Below are positions 63,028-64,000 of a DNA stretch of 64,000 nt, in pieces. The notes beneath the pieces are model-generated. The model was given only the letters and a program-made list of their open reading frames with translations, did not search any database and had not been told where the DNA came from. Origin of the DNA: CAZSHG01 sp964459995. Its GTDB lineage: Bacteria > UBP14 > UBA6098. Position 1 is the stretch's first letter. Every line of letters begins with the position of its first letter. The position numbers were made by a program, and so were the translations under genes. The DNA is taken from NCBI GenBank assembly GCA_964459995.1, contig CAYWOR010000004.1, forward strand, positions 124,001 through 188,000. The letters run 5' to 3'.

Positions 63028-63603
63028 TTACTCGCCAGTCTCCGGAAGAACACCGGAATCCTTCCACTCATTATAATAGGCAATCAAATCCAAAGCACCG
63101 GCTTGATTCGGATCGCCATAACTTGTAACGAGTGTCATCTGAGTGGTCTTGTCCGACCAGAAAAGAACGCTGAAATTATCGCCGCTCCAGTCGCCATTCG
63201 ATTTGTAGAAGGTTTCGTCGGAGGTTGCGAAATTATACATATATGGGCCTTGGCCTTTGTAACGATAGAAACCGGCGTCTTCAAATTTACCGAATTCGAA
63301 GGTCAACTCGCCGCAAAGGACACCATCCTCGATGAATAGCCTTTTCGCGACCTTTTTGAAACCCGGACGGACATCATCGACACTTTCGCCTTCGAGATAA
63401 TCGTTGATCAACGAGACGAAATCGTCTGCAGACGTGTTTTCTTCCTCATTGCCAGTCGAGAAGAGATTTCTCCAAACGATCTTGCCTGTGCCCGAGCCAT
63501 CCTTATTGATCGTCCAGGTGTATTCTTTGGATTCGAAACTGAGACATCCAAAGGACAGAATGCCGATAGATGCGATTAACAACCAGACTACTATTTTTTT
63601 CAT
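63028..63603 (-). CDS. Lipoprotein, unknown
   Basis: 191 residues. Type II signal peptide MKKIVVWLLIASIGILSFGC with lipobox SFGC. The mature part (WTINKDGSGTGKIVWRNL ... LFIEDGVLCGELTFEFGKF) is beta-rich and resembles LppM/DUF-type lipoproteins that start with a K-D-G-S-G-x-G motif. Nothing more specific. AAAGGGG upstream of the ATG. Confidence 0.75.
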   Translation of the reverse strand: MKKIVVWLLIASIGILSFGCLSFESKEYTWTINKDGSGTGKIVWRNLFSTGNEEENTSADDFVSLINDYLEGESVDDVRPGFKKVAKRLFIEDGVLCGELTFEFGKFEDAGFYRYKGQGPYMYNFATSDETFYKSNGDWSGDNFSVLFWSDKTTQMTLVTSYGDPNQAGALDLIAYYNEWKDSGVLPETGE

Positions 63604-63724
63604 CTTGCCCCTTTCCTGAGCATATATGTTTTTAAATTTGTCAAAACGTTATTAACCATGGAAGATTAAGCAAAACCTGATTAGAACCCCTTGTTTATTG
63701 TTAATCTTTGGGTTCCGAAGCCGG

Positions 63725-63889
63725 CTATCCCTCTTCGTTGATTTCTTTTTGTCCGGCTTTTGCTTTTCTTGCTCTTGCACGTGCCTCCTCGACTATCTTC
63801 TCGAGAAGCTTCTCTTCGGCGGCGACTTGGGCCGAGTCTATAATGTAGAATAATCCCGCTGTGGATATCGCCAATGCTACTATGAACAT
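63725..63889 (-). CDS. Tiny membrane protein with helical tail
   Basis: 54 residues from ATG 63889, chosen because AAAGGAG ends 6-7 nt upstream; an ATG two codons earlier abuts that site. One transmembrane helix (MFIVALAISTAGLFYIIDS) and a charged coil (AAEEKLLEKIVEEARARARKAKA). It has its own strong promoter, supporting that it is real. Function unknown. Confidence 0.6.
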   Translation of the reverse strand: MFIVALAISTAGLFYIIDSAQVAAEEKLLEKIVEEARARARKAKAGQKEINEEG

Positions 63890-63927
63890 AATCATCTCCT
63901 TTGTTCGATGTCGCATACAACAATATA

Positions 63928-63956
63928 AGTATAGCGAAGGATTTTTTTTCGCGCAA
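63928..63956 (-). promoter_or_regulatory. Promoter of the tiny membrane protein gene
   Basis: Minus strand: -35 TTGCGC (63956-63951), 17-bp spacer, -10 TATACT (63933-63928). Confidence 0.6.
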
Positions 63957-64000
63957 GGACTTATTCTCACCGCGCAAGAAAAAATAAGGCCGAATCTGTG

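Noticed and set aside
62990..63030. Short repeat AGTAACTAAATGACT / AGTAACTATC near the lipoprotein 3' end
   Set aside because: Two short imperfect matches only; not distinguishable from chance.

Overview
The window is a bacterial chromosome segment of moderate GC, densely packed with genes. It carries housekeeping genes (secA, dgt, radA, rdgB, tldD/pmbA, acylphosphatase, three tRNAs) among very large secreted proteins. Six secreted proteins end in the FlgD-like type A sorting domain of type IX secretion (hallmarks YPNPFN, FDIAGRKVR, SGVYxxR), and a seventh ends in a CHU_C-like type B domain (NPFTPNNDGIND). With a SecA carrying a long N-terminal insertion, a DUF3098 protein and a PorV/PorQ-like barrel, this points to the FCB superphylum (Bacteroidota, Fibrobacterota, Cloacimonadota, Zixibacteria and related candidate phyla). 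The exact phylum cannot be fixed from the sequence alone. There are no rRNA genes, no phage and no CRISPR array. Promoters repeatedly look like TTGACA, 16-17 bp, TATATT.

Layout. 1-3.8 kb: a partial outer-membrane-type protein and secA (minus). 4.0-7.9 kb: a VWA/Ig-repeat surface protein with a type B sorting domain. 8.1-19.0 kb: two parallel minor-pilin (pseudopilin) operons that converge on a shared terminator. One ends in a PilX-like subunit carrying 16 DnaJ-type CxxCxGxG motifs. The other contains a 1346-residue prepilin with a CBM6/35-like module. 19.2-19.7 kb: tRNA-Asp, tRNA-Val and a DUF3098 protein. 19.8-31.0 kb (minus): two secreted proteins, one a 1924-residue HExxH protease, a CsgG/FlgO-like lipoprotein, a dGTPase and a PorV-like barrel. 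31.2-39.3 kb: a diguanylate cyclase, then on the minus strand an L,D-transpeptidase, a nucleoside-sugar-type epimerase, a GNAT-like protein and an M36-like secreted metallopeptidase.

39.5-47.3 kb (plus): an unusual cassette of a secreted nitrilase-fold enzyme, a second nitrilase-fold protein that has lost its catalytic Cys, another secreted type A protein, a TPR membrane protein and a membrane-anchored beta-propeller-like protein. Two of its sorting domains contain an inserted palindromic element within the reading frame. 47.5-51.4 kb: a compact NifX/DUF89/zinc-ribbon/DUF5320/Mrp-ferredoxin x2/DUF134 operon of a type common in anaerobes. 51.4-53.8 kb: an AT-rich stretch and three hypothetical genes. 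53.8-64 kb: rarD, pmbA/tldD, rdgB, a secreted adhesin-like protein, radA, tRNA-Pro, a LOG-like protein, acylphosphatase, a lipoprotein and a tiny membrane protein.

The strongest candidates for something undescribed are the Zn-knuckle pilin with its twin pilin operon, the giant carbohydrate-binding prepilin, and the palindromic elements domesticated inside sorting-domain coding sequence, where the two copies show paired compensatory base changes.
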